This document shows, one piece after another, positions 1-12,400 of a stretch of DNA of 64,000 nucleotides. A program made the position numbers and the translations under genes. This DNA is from Liolophura sinensis (Eukaryota; Mollusca; Polyplacophora; Chitonida; Chitonidae): contig NC_088297.1 of the NCBI RefSeq assembly GCF_032854445.1, forward strand, positions 4,775,991 to 4,839,990. Direction: 5' to 3'. Under the pieces are notes generated by a model that was not told the DNA's origin, made no database searches, and saw only the letters and a list, made by a program, of their open reading frames with translations. Every line of letters starts with the position of its first letter. The first letter of the stretch is position 1.

Positions 1-879
1 TTCCCACTCTTAATAAAATAGCTAATTACTGAGAATGCTTACCAGCAATTTGGTGTCAACTCTCGGCAGACTCCAAGGCCATCTGCGCACGCTGAAAAAT
101 CATCCTATTTATAGATTTCCACATGGTATGTACGGAGCAATGAACCAAATCAGGAGATTCTGATTGGTCAGAAGAGCAATTTTTGACAGTTTGTAAACTT
201 AGATGACACGATGACGTCATCACGATCGCAACCAAGAACTCCAAAATAATGGCTTTGCTTTGACGCCAAATGTAAATGCCAATGTCTGACAAGCCCATAT
301 TTTTTATCCATATTACTCAACAAGTATAACCAATTTCCTCACAAGGGTATTAAATGATAAATTCCTTTTCAAACTGTGGTGGGAAAATCCTGATCCGATT
401 TCTAAAAGCCTGTAAGTGCGGATTCTATAGACACCCTAATTACCATAAATGTACAAAAATGGCAAGCCTCTGCTTTGGAGGTTGAACTGAGGACAATAAA
501 TGTTATATTTTCTATATGAAATAAGAACGAAAATAGAAGGTAAAGATTTCCAGTTAAGACAATGACACAGAATTTCGTAATTTCTACATTATCATCACTA
601 CATTGCTGAAAAATGCTTATAAATATCCTAAATATGTGGGAACGCCGATACAACAACAACAAAATTACTCGTCCATGAAAAAGATAAACGTAAGTTTAAA
701 ACTTTCTACGAGAATAAATAAACGCTATACTGGCAAATACTGACTTCGTAAATTAACTAGTATGCCCTTAGGTAACGATCTTAACAAAACTTCAGTGAAA
801 ATTCATTAAAACATGAATATATGAAACTTCCCTACGTTAAATTTATTTCTTAAATCTTTCCTCCTTAAATCCCGCTACA
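1..879 (-). mobile_element. Ty3/Gypsy 3' LTR, U3 part (continues out of window)
   Basis: On the minus strand the LTR starts at 879 with TGTAGCGGG. It is preceded by a purine-rich tract (882-896 read on the minus strand, AGAAAGAAGGGG-like), as expected of a polypurine tract next to U3. The first ~130 bp (879-750) recur at 2841-2711 in the same orientation. The far end is not visible, so the 1-749 part is assigned to the LTR by inference: it holds a minus-strand promoter where a U3 promoter would be. It could instead include flanking host DNA. Confidence 0.55.
84..219 (-). promoter_or_regulatory. Minus-strand promoter: CRE, CCAAT box, TATA box
   Basis: Read leftwards there is a perfect CRE palindrome TGACGTCA (219-212), a CCAAT box (CTGACCAATCAG, 172-161) and TATAAATAGG (113-104). 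A start site would be expected near 84. The three elements are in standard order and spacing. The position inside the presumed 3' LTR makes a U3 promoter likely; a host gene promoter reading out of the window is the alternative. Confidence 0.5.
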
Positions 880-959
880 TTATCCCCTTCTTTCTAATTA
901 TTCGCCGTCGAATAATACCAAATAAAAGTGCAACCGCTAGTGTACAAGTGTCACAATAT

Positions 960-1334
960 TTAGTCTTCGAAAATCCATGCAGAACCGAGTACTACCAAAA
1001 CTATAGGTGATGTCCATGGGCTGATTGACTTCTCAATGATCCCCTTCTCATACATGTCTTTAATTTGTTTATCTGTTTCTTCCTGTTTAGTTGGGGAAAA
1101 TCGCCTGACTGGTCGTCTCAGAGGTGGAGCATTACCAGTGTTTACTGAATGTCGAATGTTCTTCGCCCTGCCTAAGTCAAAATCTGATCCAGCAAGAACT
1201 TCTTGATAATCTATCAACAATTTCTCCACTTCGGCTTTGTCTTCAGTACCTAAATCCTTGGTACTCCGTTCAAACATGGGAACTAAAAAGTCATTTAAAT
1301 CCCTCTGCTCCAAGCAGACCTTAACACTATTCAC
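960..1334 (-). pseudogene. Ty3/Gypsy pol fragment: protease-RT linker and RT N-terminus
   Basis: The minus-strand frame reads like the stretch just before reverse transcriptase in Ty3/Gypsy Pol: PLRRPVRRFSP, then a KQ...DKQIKDMYEKGIIE segment and SPWTSPIVLV, which is RT block 1. After IVLV the expected KKDG.WR.C.DYR block is missing and the frame stops, so all catalytic RT blocks, RNase H and integrase are lost. The deletion joins RT block 1 almost directly to the polypurine tract and 3' LTR. The fragment cannot encode a working enzyme. Confidence 0.85.
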
Positions 1335-1595
1335 AGTGTTAAATACCTGGTCATCACATGACCTGTTCTCAAAGTCTTCACGTCCTCAGTTTGAAAATTC
1401 AACAGTGTCCAACACTGGACTCAACATGGCCCTTTTTGTCCCTTTATAGATTATCTCAGTTTCTTTCCCAGCATTCAAAATGGTTACAGGAAAGACATCA
1501 TTCTCAGTGTCCACTAAAGTTTTACCAACTAATAATTGTGGATGTTTTTCATTGTTGAAATAGAGTTCACAATTAGCCCATTTCCCAACATTTTC
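1335..1595 (-). pseudogene. Ty3/Gypsy pol linker, broken frame
   Basis: This links the protease and RT remnants. One frame keeps the post-protease pattern of Gypsy polyproteins (VFPVTILNAGKE, then IIYKGTKRAML) and then hits a stop near 1389, after which the frame picks up again toward RT. Conserved peptide with stops shows that this is an old copy. Confidence 0.7.
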
Positions 1596-1955
1596 CTAAC
1601 CAGTATTTGACTTAAGAGGTCTAACAATCTGTTCACCAGGGGGAAGACTGATAACGTTATCAGAAATCAGTCGACAACTCAAAGTAGACCTCCACAATTT
1701 TTCAAAGAAAATTTGCTGACCACAACAGGTAAGACATTCCCTTTTGGGATGAATTTTACAGTCAAATTTTGATAAGAAGTCGATTCCAAGAATCGCATCA
1801 CTCTCTATGTTCACCAGAGCAAACTCTATCATAGTAGGTTGAGACAATATACCAATATCAAGTTCAGCTGTGCCAAGAATCCTCAGAGATGACTCATCTG
1901 TACTATACAATGTGAGACCTGTGGGTTTGAATAATGTTGTGTCCTTGACTGGCAA
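1596..1955 (-). pseudogene. Ty3/Gypsy aspartic protease, C-terminal half
   Basis: The minus-strand frame contains AILGIDFLSKFDCKI, the ILG.DFL signature that closes the retropepsin fold, followed by a Cys-containing segment and LPPGEQIV. It is in a different frame from the active-site half at 1883-2365, so a frameshift near 1950 splits the protease. Confidence 0.8.
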
Positions 1956-2365
1956 ATTGGAATAATATGTTCAGAAATTAGAGTTACACATGAACCAATG
2001 TCAAAGAGAAATAAAACTTTACTATTGCCAACATGTCCAGAAACGTACTTTCGACTGTCCACATCTTCCAACCCTACTTCAGTAATAGACGAAACTACAT
2101 TGTCTACACCTACTGGTTGGTTCATAGCGTCATCTTTAAGGTGTGATATGTTTCCATCAGAAATTAAAACTGTAATTTCCTGCAGTTGTCGGGACTGATT
2201 GTTTACAACCAATCCCCGACCCTTTAGATTGTGTTTCCCAGATCGGGAATAATTCCTACTCCTCTGGGCATAATGACGACTTGACATCTCTGCTAATTTT
2301 CTCTCTAGTTCGTCAATTCGTGACTGTGATTTTTCATCACCCTTCCTGGCAGAAATTTCCCTCAC
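1883..2365 (-). pseudogene. Ty3/Gypsy gag C-terminus and protease active-site half
   Basis: The N-terminal part is basic and Arg/Ser-rich, like a nucleocapsid tail, but no intact CCHC zinc knuckle is visible. The C-terminal part has LFLFDIGSCVTLIS, matching the retropepsin active site except that the usual D-[ST]-G reads D-I-G. The altered triad and the frameshift after it indicate an inactive relic. Confidence 0.8.
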
Positions 2366-2705
2366 ATTCCTACGACGTGAAACATAGTTTTCCCGACTTC
2401 TTCAGATTTCAAATATCCCTCAATTTCTAATGCCAGTGTCACTGCATCTTGTAAAGTATTGGGTTTACTCTATTGAACCTGCATTTTCATTTTATAATCT
2501 TCCAGAGCGTCAGTGAAGTGAATTTTAGCCAGTCTATCCTGGTGCTTAGGCGACATGCCACATACCAGGATATGCCATGGTGGAGATTTTACTGATGGGA
2601 TGGCCTGACTCTCGGAGACCCTCCCTTTCACCACGCCGCCTTCCCCTTAATTCAGCTAAATACAGTTCAGCTTGACCTCTGGGATCAAGTCCCAAATTTT
2701 TTAAG
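2366..2705 (-). pseudogene. Ty3/Gypsy gag capsid remnant
   Basis: In broken minus-strand frames I read the capsid C-terminal pattern of Gypsy Gag: YLAELRGRRRGE, then HQDRLAKIHFTDALEDY and TLQDAVTLALEIEGYL. At least two frame changes and several stops interrupt it. The N-terminal half of Gag and the primer-binding site are absent; the sequence runs straight into LTR-like DNA at about 2711. Confidence 0.7.
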
Positions 2706-2710
2706 AAATA

Positions 2711-2841
2711 AAATTAACTAGTAAGGCCTCAGATAACGATCTTAACAAAACTTCCGTGAAAATTCCTTAAAACATAAATATATTAAACTTCCCTACGTTA
2801 AATTTATTTCTTAATATCCTACTTCCTAAAATCCCGCTACA
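2711..2841 (-). mobile_element. Truncated 5' LTR of the Ty3/Gypsy element
   Basis: It matches 750-879 closely along its length and starts with the same TGTAGCGGG on the minus strand. Only the first ~130 bp of U3 survive. The LTR promoter, R, U5, primer-binding site and start of gag were deleted, so the element has no 5' promoter left. Confidence 0.75.
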
Positions 2842-3588
2842 ATATCAACAGGTAATACATGAAGTGCCTGTGTACTGAGACTTGAATTGAGATGTAGTTC
2901 AGTTAGGAACCCTGTCAATGCAAACATCACCAAACTAATTAGGCATACAAAAATCGCATTCAATTTATAGTGTTTTAACAACCGGAATGTCACAAACTTT
3001 GTTTTTTTTAGATTAAGATTATCAGCTTTAACTGCTTTAAAGCACATTTTTCAAATGCTTTACAACTGATAAGGCTATGTATTGTTTCTTACTTTGGTGT
3101 AGGGCTTTTAACTGATCACAATTTGATAACACTAATTGTTTGCATTTTTCAAACCGATGGTAATTCTTCAAAAATGAGAAAAATGTGAAATTTCTAGTGT
3201 TTGTTTTTTTTTTATTTCCGACGATCAAATCTTAATGATGATCTCACATTACTGAGTGTCGTAGCCTCTAAGCCGTTTATAGATGCCTTTGGACAGGTTT
3301 ACGTTAGTCAAAGCATTTATAAATCCTATTAAAACTCTCCAAAGGAGATAAATTGTCGTTAGTCTGCTAATGAGCAGAGTTCATATTTTTCATCTATTAT
3401 AACATCATCATCATCGCATACACAGAAAGATGATGTGAGCAATGAAGGCTCGTTTTCATCGGTCTCGTGGCCCGTTAGATGGACACGCTTCCCTAGTCAG
3501 CCGTGTCATGCATGCATTGTCTCCAGTAACTTCTGGCAGGGGCTTTTTTTGTTGGGGACGTTTTTTTTTTTCATCAGCTCATCATAGA
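2842..3588. other. Upstream region of the astacin gene
   Basis: AT-rich DNA between the retroelement and the gene promoter. I see no coding frame with recognisable features. Short T-runs (3202-3213, 3561-3571) and a CATGCATGCA palindrome near 3508 are the only notable items. Any distal promoter elements of the protease gene would lie here. Confidence 0.5.
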
Positions 3589-3745
3589 TATAAAAGGCTG
3601 TTAATATTAAAAAGAGTTCATACATCACAGAGTGCAGGGCAAGTTAAGAGGTCTTGTTCACGTGAACTTGAAGCCGTAACAACAAGCCTTTTAAGAACAG
3701 CTAAGCACATTTCGTTGCCTTGAACAGGGTTAACTTCGTCCCATC
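3589..3745 (+). promoter_or_regulatory. TATA promoter and 5' UTR of the astacin gene
   Basis: TATAAAAG lies at 3589-3596. A TCA initiator-like site with A at 3620 follows at 31 bp, the spacing expected of a TATA promoter. The inferred 5' UTR runs 3620-3745 with no obvious intron. The start codon at 3746 has a strong context (A at -3, G at +4). The start site is inferred from motif spacing, not from transcript data. Confidence 0.6.
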
Positions 3746-3997
3746 ATGGAAAACGTTATTTGTGCTAAACGCTTTTATGCCATTTTCATGCTGTTGGTAG
3801 CCTTTGCACCCACCGCCACATCGTCATCCTTGAGAGACAGCGGTTCGGAACTCCGGGCGAATCTGGCGAATTTCCGCATGGTCAGGAGCGTAACGGGAAA
3901 ATCTTGGGACTTCTCCGACTGTGCTCCGGAATGCAGACTAAAGCTAGGAGGGAAAATCATGAACAAGAGAAACCTGGTCTTGTCGACATTGGATGCC
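3746..3997 (+). CDS. Astacin gene exon 1: signal peptide and propeptide start
   Basis: 84 codons, ending in phase 0 at GTAAGT. It has an N-terminal basic stretch, a hydrophobic core ([13 protein letters not shown]) and a likely cleavage after ATS near residue 27, so the product enters the secretory pathway. The rest is propeptide with two cysteines (DCAPEC). The following intron is 15.5 kb. Confidence 0.85.
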
Positions 3998-6365
3998 GTA
4001 AGTTTTCTTCCTTCCTTGCGTTAATCCTTCCTCTCAATACCTGCAACAATTAGCTTTAGAAATCAGGTCAATTGGTCCGTTTGTCAAAGTTTTCTTATCC
4101 TATCTTGTAACACGGGTCTTTCACCTAATAAGGCGTCTAAACCTAACACTTGCGGGTTTTTGCAGCTGTTTCTTGTTTCTTAATTGGTATATTTATTTGA
4201 ATTTGGCTTCACGTCCGATATAAAGAAATATATGCAACAGCTGTCAGGTTTATGAGTGGAGGAAACCTTATAGACCACGTGTGAAACCACCGCACCGTTA
4301 CACGACAAACCTGCTGACAAAAGGCCGGCTTGTATTCATTTATTCCATTGTCTTTGGCCTCTTGCATATTTTCTAAAGACATTAAAGCACATTGTCTATT
4401 TTGCATTGGTGTGTACAAAACACTCAGATATTCTTGTACATGTATAATTACTTGCCATGTAACGGAGGCTGTCTTCGGGCTTCAACTTGATCACAATACT
4501 ACAGATTAAGTAATGAACAGTAGAGTTGGAATTAAACGCTGACGTAAGCAAAAATGTCGAGTGATGCTATATTTCCCCAAAATTGTAACATACACCACTG
4601 ATGTCAAGAGTCACATTGTCGTCGCACTTTAGCTCATTTTGTTCCACATTAATTCTACTTTTTATTACACTTTCTCTAATATACTTACCGCGCAAGGATG
4701 AGAATTTACGATGAACTGTAATCTTTCAAAACAATTTTGCTGTGCATCAGTATGTAATGAGTGCTACATATAAAGCGTTTCAAACCATGCGTCTCATGCA
4801 TATCTCTACATGTTACTTTTCAAGATCTCAAAATTACCATATTGTCTCTGCCTGTGAATCCTGAACTGCTGCACTGAAGTGGTGAAAAATTGCGCGATTA
4901 ACCATCATGCGTGAACAATGCGATTAGAGAAATAGTTGTATTTCCGTGCTTATAGCTCTGGATTCAGTGCTCAGTGTCTAGTGCAAATTGCCCCCGTGTC
5001 AGTGAGTGTGATGTCGTGTGTGGTGTCCTTTCTGGTGTCCTCTCTGGGGTCGTTAGAGTTATTTTGCACTGAGACAGCACTATAAATATGAGCAGATGCT
5101 CGTTATTAAATCGCCAGGATACTCAAGGTGCGGTTTAATCCCAGCCGTGAGTGAATTTTAGATTCCCATGCTCTCATTGCTCTTGGGAAATGAGCGGTAG
5201 AGATTCATGGTTGACAACAATCCTAAGTAACTTGCCAAAAGTCAATGGTTTATTCCGAATACTCCGATTTCCTCCATTAATAGCACTGACCGCAATCGTA
5301 TGAACGCAAAATGAAAATTCTTGAATATGGCGTCAAACCATAATCAAATAAATAAATCACACAACCGAGACACTGTTTAAAGCCTAGAAAGCCTATAACA
5401 AATGTTTAATATAAATATGATTTCAAGCATGAACTTAATTGTAAAGTAAATTTCCACAGGCGAAGTTAGAAACAAACCCTCTTTGTCTGTGTCGGTGTCA
5501 TATACACTTCAAACAACCAGACACTGAGGTTAATCTGATGCTAGATTCATATCACAGTTGTGATGTGAACGAAATATTGTTAAAGGCGGCGCTACTGTCC
5601 CATGCAAACAAACAGAAAAGATGCCAATCTTTCTCCGGTTATCTCGCTCTGTCACCAGTCGAGCGAGATAACCTCTCGTGATACACGAAACAAGCCGAGC
5701 GTTCACCACATCGACACGGAACCAGCCGAACGTTGAAGGCATCTACACGGAAGCAGCCGAACGTTGACGAACACTGTATCAACAATAGAAGCTATGGCTG
5801 TCTAAATTTGGAACATCACCTCAAGCAATACATATGTCAAGGCTGCGAATTTTTAAAACCTGACAGTAAACTTGCATGAAACGAACTGCGCCTGGGCCTG
5901 TTGTCCCCTAAACCACGTAATTAATGTTAGGTGTAAGCTAAGTGTAATGGCTAATTTTCATTGCAAAGCAGAGTTAGTGGTATGCGTGTATGCAATGCAT
6001 TGATTCTTGTTACCATCATGTCTCTGGCTGCGACTATTTCAATTTCAACACTTTTATCTCTGTGTGCACTATGTCCACTCTATGCGCATTTGAGAGTAGA
6101 TTCGTGAGCTTAGCAAGATGTATGTCACAGGTGAAAAAGTTCGTCAGTGACTTACTAAAGATTAGTGGTTTATTCTGGGCTCTATTGTTTGTCACCCATA
6201 AAACAGGCCGTCACGCTCTGAGTAAATAATCTTGATTATAACGTTAAACAAACAAAAAAAAGAAGAAGAAAAAAACAAACAAACAGATAATTAACTACCT
6301 ACGATAACTAATTAACTAGCTAAACATGCACATAGATAATTACAGAGTGTTGCATGTTTTGTAGG

Positions 6366-6414
<49 letters not shown>

Positions 6415-9400
6415 AGTACAGATGTTTGACAGTCCTCAGCTGTACAGTGTACAGTTGAGATGCTGTATGATTTACTACTCTGAAAAGCCGCTGGCAACAT
6501 GTCTTAAATATTTAATTTTTTTATTGATGATTTACACCGTATTCAAGAATATTTCACTTATATGACGGCGGCCAGCATTATGGTTGGAGAAAACCGAGCA
6601 GAGCCCAGGAAAAACACTCACGTGTATCTAAAACACTTAGGTACAATCACGTTAACGTGTCAGTTCTGTCATCTTGAGAGAAGTGACGTACAGAAGAAGG
6701 ATCCCACATGACATACACGATATCCTTAATGTACGCTGTCTTATTGCACCCGGTCTATAACATACGCGTCACATTTAATGTGTGCATGCACGCCGTGCAG
6801 TATTATACGTAAGCTTTTTGATTTCTCAGCAGCTTTCTTGGCTGTAAAGTGTGATTCTGATGCGTCTTGCGCAATATATGGTTTTCTAATTGAAAACGTC
6901 TTGCACGTGCGACTGTGGCTTTATGCATGTGTTGATGAAACCAACCGCACCAAACAGCCATGGATCATGCAAAAGGAGTTATATTTTAATAAGCGAGGTT
7001 TATTTTATGGTTGTCAGTGAACATGAGGAAATTATATCGCGGTCTGCTGTCACAAAGTTATAAAATGACGGGACAAAAAGGGATGGACATGATAGGAATA
7101 TTTTTTCTTCCAATTAAACTTTGTGCGACTGATTTTGAGTTTATCTTGTTTTCAGTCAAGGGGTTATCCGGTTCAAGTAAAAATTATGCAAAATAGGAGA
7201 ATCAAAATGGAAATGGAAATTTATTCATGCATTTTGTATTTACCTTTGAAATTAGTGATACTGTCAATAATTACGTCTTTAATTTGATTCAAACAAATAA
7301 CGCCGTGCTGAAAAAAACTTTTTACCTATCGGATGGTGTATAATTCTATGGTGAAGGAAACAGAATAGACCTATCCTGGAGAAACCACACGCGCTAACAA
7401 ATGTTCATAATCCCTAGTATGATAATCATAATTGTGACGTGGTAGGCTCACAATTATCGCAACCAAATTGACCAGAGTTAGCTTCGAGCCTACCACCTCA
7501 CAATTCTAGGCTACAGCCGGTTTCTACAGAACCGACAAAAGCTGTTACTGTCCTGGGCCTGACTTTGGCTAAGCCAGCTTACTACGTATTATTGGCCATT
7601 GATAAAACACCGAAGGCCGGATTATCATTATTACGAATTACACACACCAAATAAGAGCCATAAATCTCAGTCTAGCGTAGCGGCATGTGTCTATTTACGC
7701 GTGCACGTATACTTGTATATGTAGGCTTCACCAATTAAATAAAGTGTATATGCAGCCATGCGTATTTGTATTAATCACGAACCCAGCTAAACCTGCACTT
7801 AATCAGGTGCTCTGTATGTTGATGTCATTCAGGGCATTTAGCATGCAGTAACACCACACTCAGAGCTATAGGTAGGATTCATGACATGTCTCACACATAG
7901 CGAAATATATTTGTATCACGTGGAATTAATATCACGCATTTACAGTTTATTCAGTCATGTATGTCTGTGTGTATGTATGTGCTTTAACCTCTCACTGCTG
8001 AACAATTCAACCATACATACTATACACCTATCGTTAGCGTAAAAGCCCAAGTTGTTATTAAGGTTCGAAACTGGCAACGTTTCTATCTAGTGTGTCAAAT
8101 AAGCCTTATGACATGATCCAGAGTCATTCCTCTGTGACTTGGCAGGACGTCGTGTCTGATGTGTTTGGCATGGTCTTCCAGTGATGCAGCACTTAAAAAA
8201 TATCTGCACTTCGTGCGGTTTACTAGGAAGAAGTGTGCCTAAGCTGTCCGTCTTTAATTATTGGTATTGTGATTGACACAGGATATTATGTAACGTTTAA
8301 CCCCAACAAAACAAAAATAGTAAAAACATCCATGGTGTGCACGAAATTTTCCATAAGGACGTCATGCACAAGAGAATCCCTTAAGTTGTGCCCGGTGGTG
8401 ATATAGGCGATATCACAGGCCTCTTTCCATATCGCGGTCGTTCTATTTCAAGGCTTTAGTTTCGTTATAGCTTTACTGGAGTTTCCCACCCCACAGAAAG
8501 TTCACGTGAATATTTCATGTGCCTATGATAATTCTTATTTTCTCTCCATATTTTGACCTTGTGGATGTCCTTTCATTAAAGTTTACAGTTTCACAAGAAA
8601 TCAGTCATGTCTGCCAGAGTAATATCCCTGAACTGTGGCTTTGAATCTGGGTATGGTCCGCTGACCACACGCATCACAAGAAGCCAGTCATGTCTGCCAC
8701 TGTAATTTCCCTGAACTGTGACGGGGCTAGCGCAGCGTAATGACCCAGGAGTCTCTCACCAATGCGGTCGCTGTGAGTTCAAGTCCAGCTCATGCTGGCT
8801 TCCTCTCCGGCCTTAAGTGGGAAAGTCTGCCAGCAACCTGCGGATGGTCGTGGGTTTCCCCGGGGCTGTACCCGGTTTCCTCCCACCATAATGCTGTCCG
8901 CCTTCGTATAGGTGAAATATTCTTGAGTACGGCGTAAAACACCAATCAAATAAATAAAAAAATAAATCCCTGAAGTGTGACTTTGAATCCGGATATGCTT
9001 CGCTGACCACTCCCATCACACATCTCCTATTAAAACTTTCAAAATACACATCTCACCGACTCCATGCTGTAGAGGCATCTCTGGAAATCTGTCCTACATA
9101 GACAATCATGCGTTTGGTCCATATACCAAATTATTTATAATGCTAATTTTATTAATGAAACTGGCCTTTAAGAATTTGACTGGGTATTGTCTCACCGGCT
9201 AAGTGTCTGACTTGTGGTTTGGATACTTCGAGAACCGTTTAAGCCCTCGGCCATGACCAACTCCTTGTCGCCAGTGAACAATACTTGAGTAGAAGTAAAT
9301 CTCATGACGTATGTCTGAAAGAGATACCAGTTGATGTTTTTTGCCGTGACAATAGATTATTTTTTGTTTTTGTTTTTTCACATCTATATTATTATTAGCC

Positions 9401-12400
9401 ACCATCTGGCCCACCCTGATCTGCATAGTTTCGACAGCATGAAGAATCTTGTTTTTTGACTTGTTAACAGAATTAAACAACAACAGCCATGGGGCAAATC
9501 GTAGATCATTGCGCATGAGCGGAATCGTTACCCACTGGACCATGTGGAAGGAGCGTACATTTTGAGTACATCACGGTTTAAACTTTAAACGTGGGTGGGT
9601 TGGCTGGGTAATGGTTGTCACGATCTTCCAACTGGTTTTTGTTGTCTAAAACACACATGTAGAAACTCAATTGAGTGATCGGTTAACCATAGATAGGGAA
9701 TTTCATAGCCTCCCGCTAGTCCTTCAGCATTGAGACTTAAGCTTGTTATTTGTTATGGATTTATCTGAGTGGTATTCGACGCCAGTATGCTCAAAAATAT
9801 TTCACTTACACAACTTTTTTTCCAGGGTTTTGGTTGGATGAAACCGGAGCTCCAGGAGTAAACCATTGACCTTTGACCCAATATTAGACAAACACAATGC
9901 ATGAGACCAGGATAAACTTGTTTGAAAAAAAAGAACAAAGCTTCTAGATATCATCAGCCCCAGGGGATATATGATTTGTACACTACAGTTTGAACATATA
10001 AATGGGTCATTAACATGAGACTAATTATCGCCCCATTAAAAATGTGAAAACATGTTTACATTTGTAAATTTGTCTTTCGTTTCACCAAATTTATTTCATT
10101 TGGAAGAATACATAAGTATAATGGTCGCTACTGGGCGAACCTCTACACTTACTGTCAACAAAGGCACGGATATGGGACACAATCTAAACACGGGTCAGGG
10201 ATCATTATACGTCCTGAAAGCCTAACTTAGTTTTCTGGTGGACTTTTATAAAGTCAAAGGAAGCCAAAATATGAAGTAAGGCTCATCATACACACAACTT
10301 AAAGCTATGCATAAATATACTTTTATTTATTTTTTTAGATTTTTGTGAAGAGAGTTAAAGGCGTTTAAACCTTGGGATTCTAAGGTGGGCTTTATGGACC
10401 ATACTATCAGAGTTTAGGAACTCTGACGTCACAGGAAGTTTTTCTATCTTTAGTCAAAACACTGAATATTGTTATAACTCTTTTTACCTATGAGTAAAAT
10501 ATTGCTGAAATAATGTTCTCAAAAATTCCTTCCTTCTGGTGAACATCAGGAGAAAGTTTATGTGGCGTCATAGCTCTTAAATACCGTCAGTATGGCCGAT
10601 AGAATTCAAATATTTGAATGTCTCTTACACTCTTACAAAAATCTCAAAAAATAAATGAAAGTATTTTACACACAGTTCTCAGTTGTCTATATGATGAATT
10701 TTACTTCATATTTTAGCTTTCTTTTACTTTAACAATAAAAATGAACAAAGACTGGCCCACTTGTTAAAATGTGACCAAAATAAATTAGAAGTTTTTGTGG
10801 TTCAAAAAATGGGCCAGAAACTAATTAGTACATGTAGTTTGTGGGATTTTATTTGTCTGATTCAAATTTGTGTGGGTTATATTATCTTTATGGAAAAATA
10901 AACGAAGCAAAACGTCAACGAAATTTAGTGAAAGTGAAACCGAGAATACAACAGGAAACTGCTTCATGAGCAAGAAGTGAAGCCAGTTTTAGAGATTTTC
11001 CGAAATGTTCTTAATAAGTACATAAATTACCCTACGCTTTATTGGATGATGCGAGAATTGTTGTTGCTGTCTCCGTGAATATTGTTCCGAACAAAAGTAA
11101 TACAGTATAAAGAACATTGTATGGAGAACAGTGGAAGCCCAGATTGACCAAATCTTTCCTGATATCATTTAAGCCATTTTGATATAATCGTATGAAAGTC
11201 AGATGACACTTCCTTTGTATGTTACTTAGAATTAAATTAAATTTAACATTTTAGCTGAGCAAATCTCAAGTATACAGTTTTTTATCTGTCGCTTGACTTT
11301 GTTGTAATTAGATAAATGTCAACCTCTTATCAAGAGAATAGAAATACATGCAAACATGAGCGATATAATCTACAAGTAATGTTAAGTATTGTTTTAAAAT
11401 ATTTACCTCTAAATTTAATTAAGATTCGGTTGTAGCGGCATAATTAAACGAGCATGCCCAGTGACCTTCCCAAGGTTCAGCGGGGTGAAAGAAAAACATC
11501 ATTATCGTAACACAGCCTTATAGCCGTGAGGGTAATTGAACGCGATAATATCAATTTGAAGACGTGTTGAGGATTGTTCGCATTTCATCGTTTTAGAGAA
11601 TGTCAAAGTTATAATGATAGAGCACAATGACTGTTTGACAATTTGTGATATTTCAACACTGATGCAGAGCGGAAGTTTCGGGCATAGATAAGCCAGAAAT
11701 GTGTTACTGGAGGTACAAAAGAAATCTTTGTCATTGTTAAGTGGTTGTTTGTTTCAATTTTTTTATTTTAATTTTTTTTCAACAGAGTATCTGTTGAATT
11801 TAGCTCCAATGGGTTCAGGATGTCATCCTTTATTGACCTTTCTTTAATCGAGATTGCATGAGCTTTATACTTAAAAGATTAAGTGTGCTCAAGCTGTGGA
11901 AAGGTCACATGACTCATCTGTGACGTTGCAATATCGGTGAAATTACTCATCGAGGTTTGTGCTGACGACGACAGATGGTGCGGAGTAGTTACAGTAAAAA
12001 GACTTCAACACTTATTGTGAAGTGTTAACGATAGTAAAGTTTTAGGAGAATTTCCTTCAATTCCATTCTTACAAGAAGATTATAAAAATGAACTTTTGGG
12101 AGAGCATTTTATAATTTTTCTCTTTTTGTTTCCACCAAAAAAGCAGTGAATTGAATTTAACCTATTTCTTGGCTTTTTAGACAATAATTATAATAACGTA
12201 ATCTAACGTTGGCCAGAATTCTACCACACAGTTGTGAGAGCTTTTTTTGCACTCCTTTTTACGCATCTGCCAATACAAATGGGCGCAAAATTTGCGGGGA
12301 ATCGCCCACAAAACCTTTTTTGATATCACGCTTTTAGTTAAAATCACAGATTTGCTAAGTAGACACATATAGGGATAAACGCCTTTATTCATCGCAATAA

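Noticed and set aside
3442-3723. 93-codon frame spanning the TATA box
   Set aside because: It overlaps the promoter and 5' UTR, lacks a domain and is in no relation to the gene's frame.
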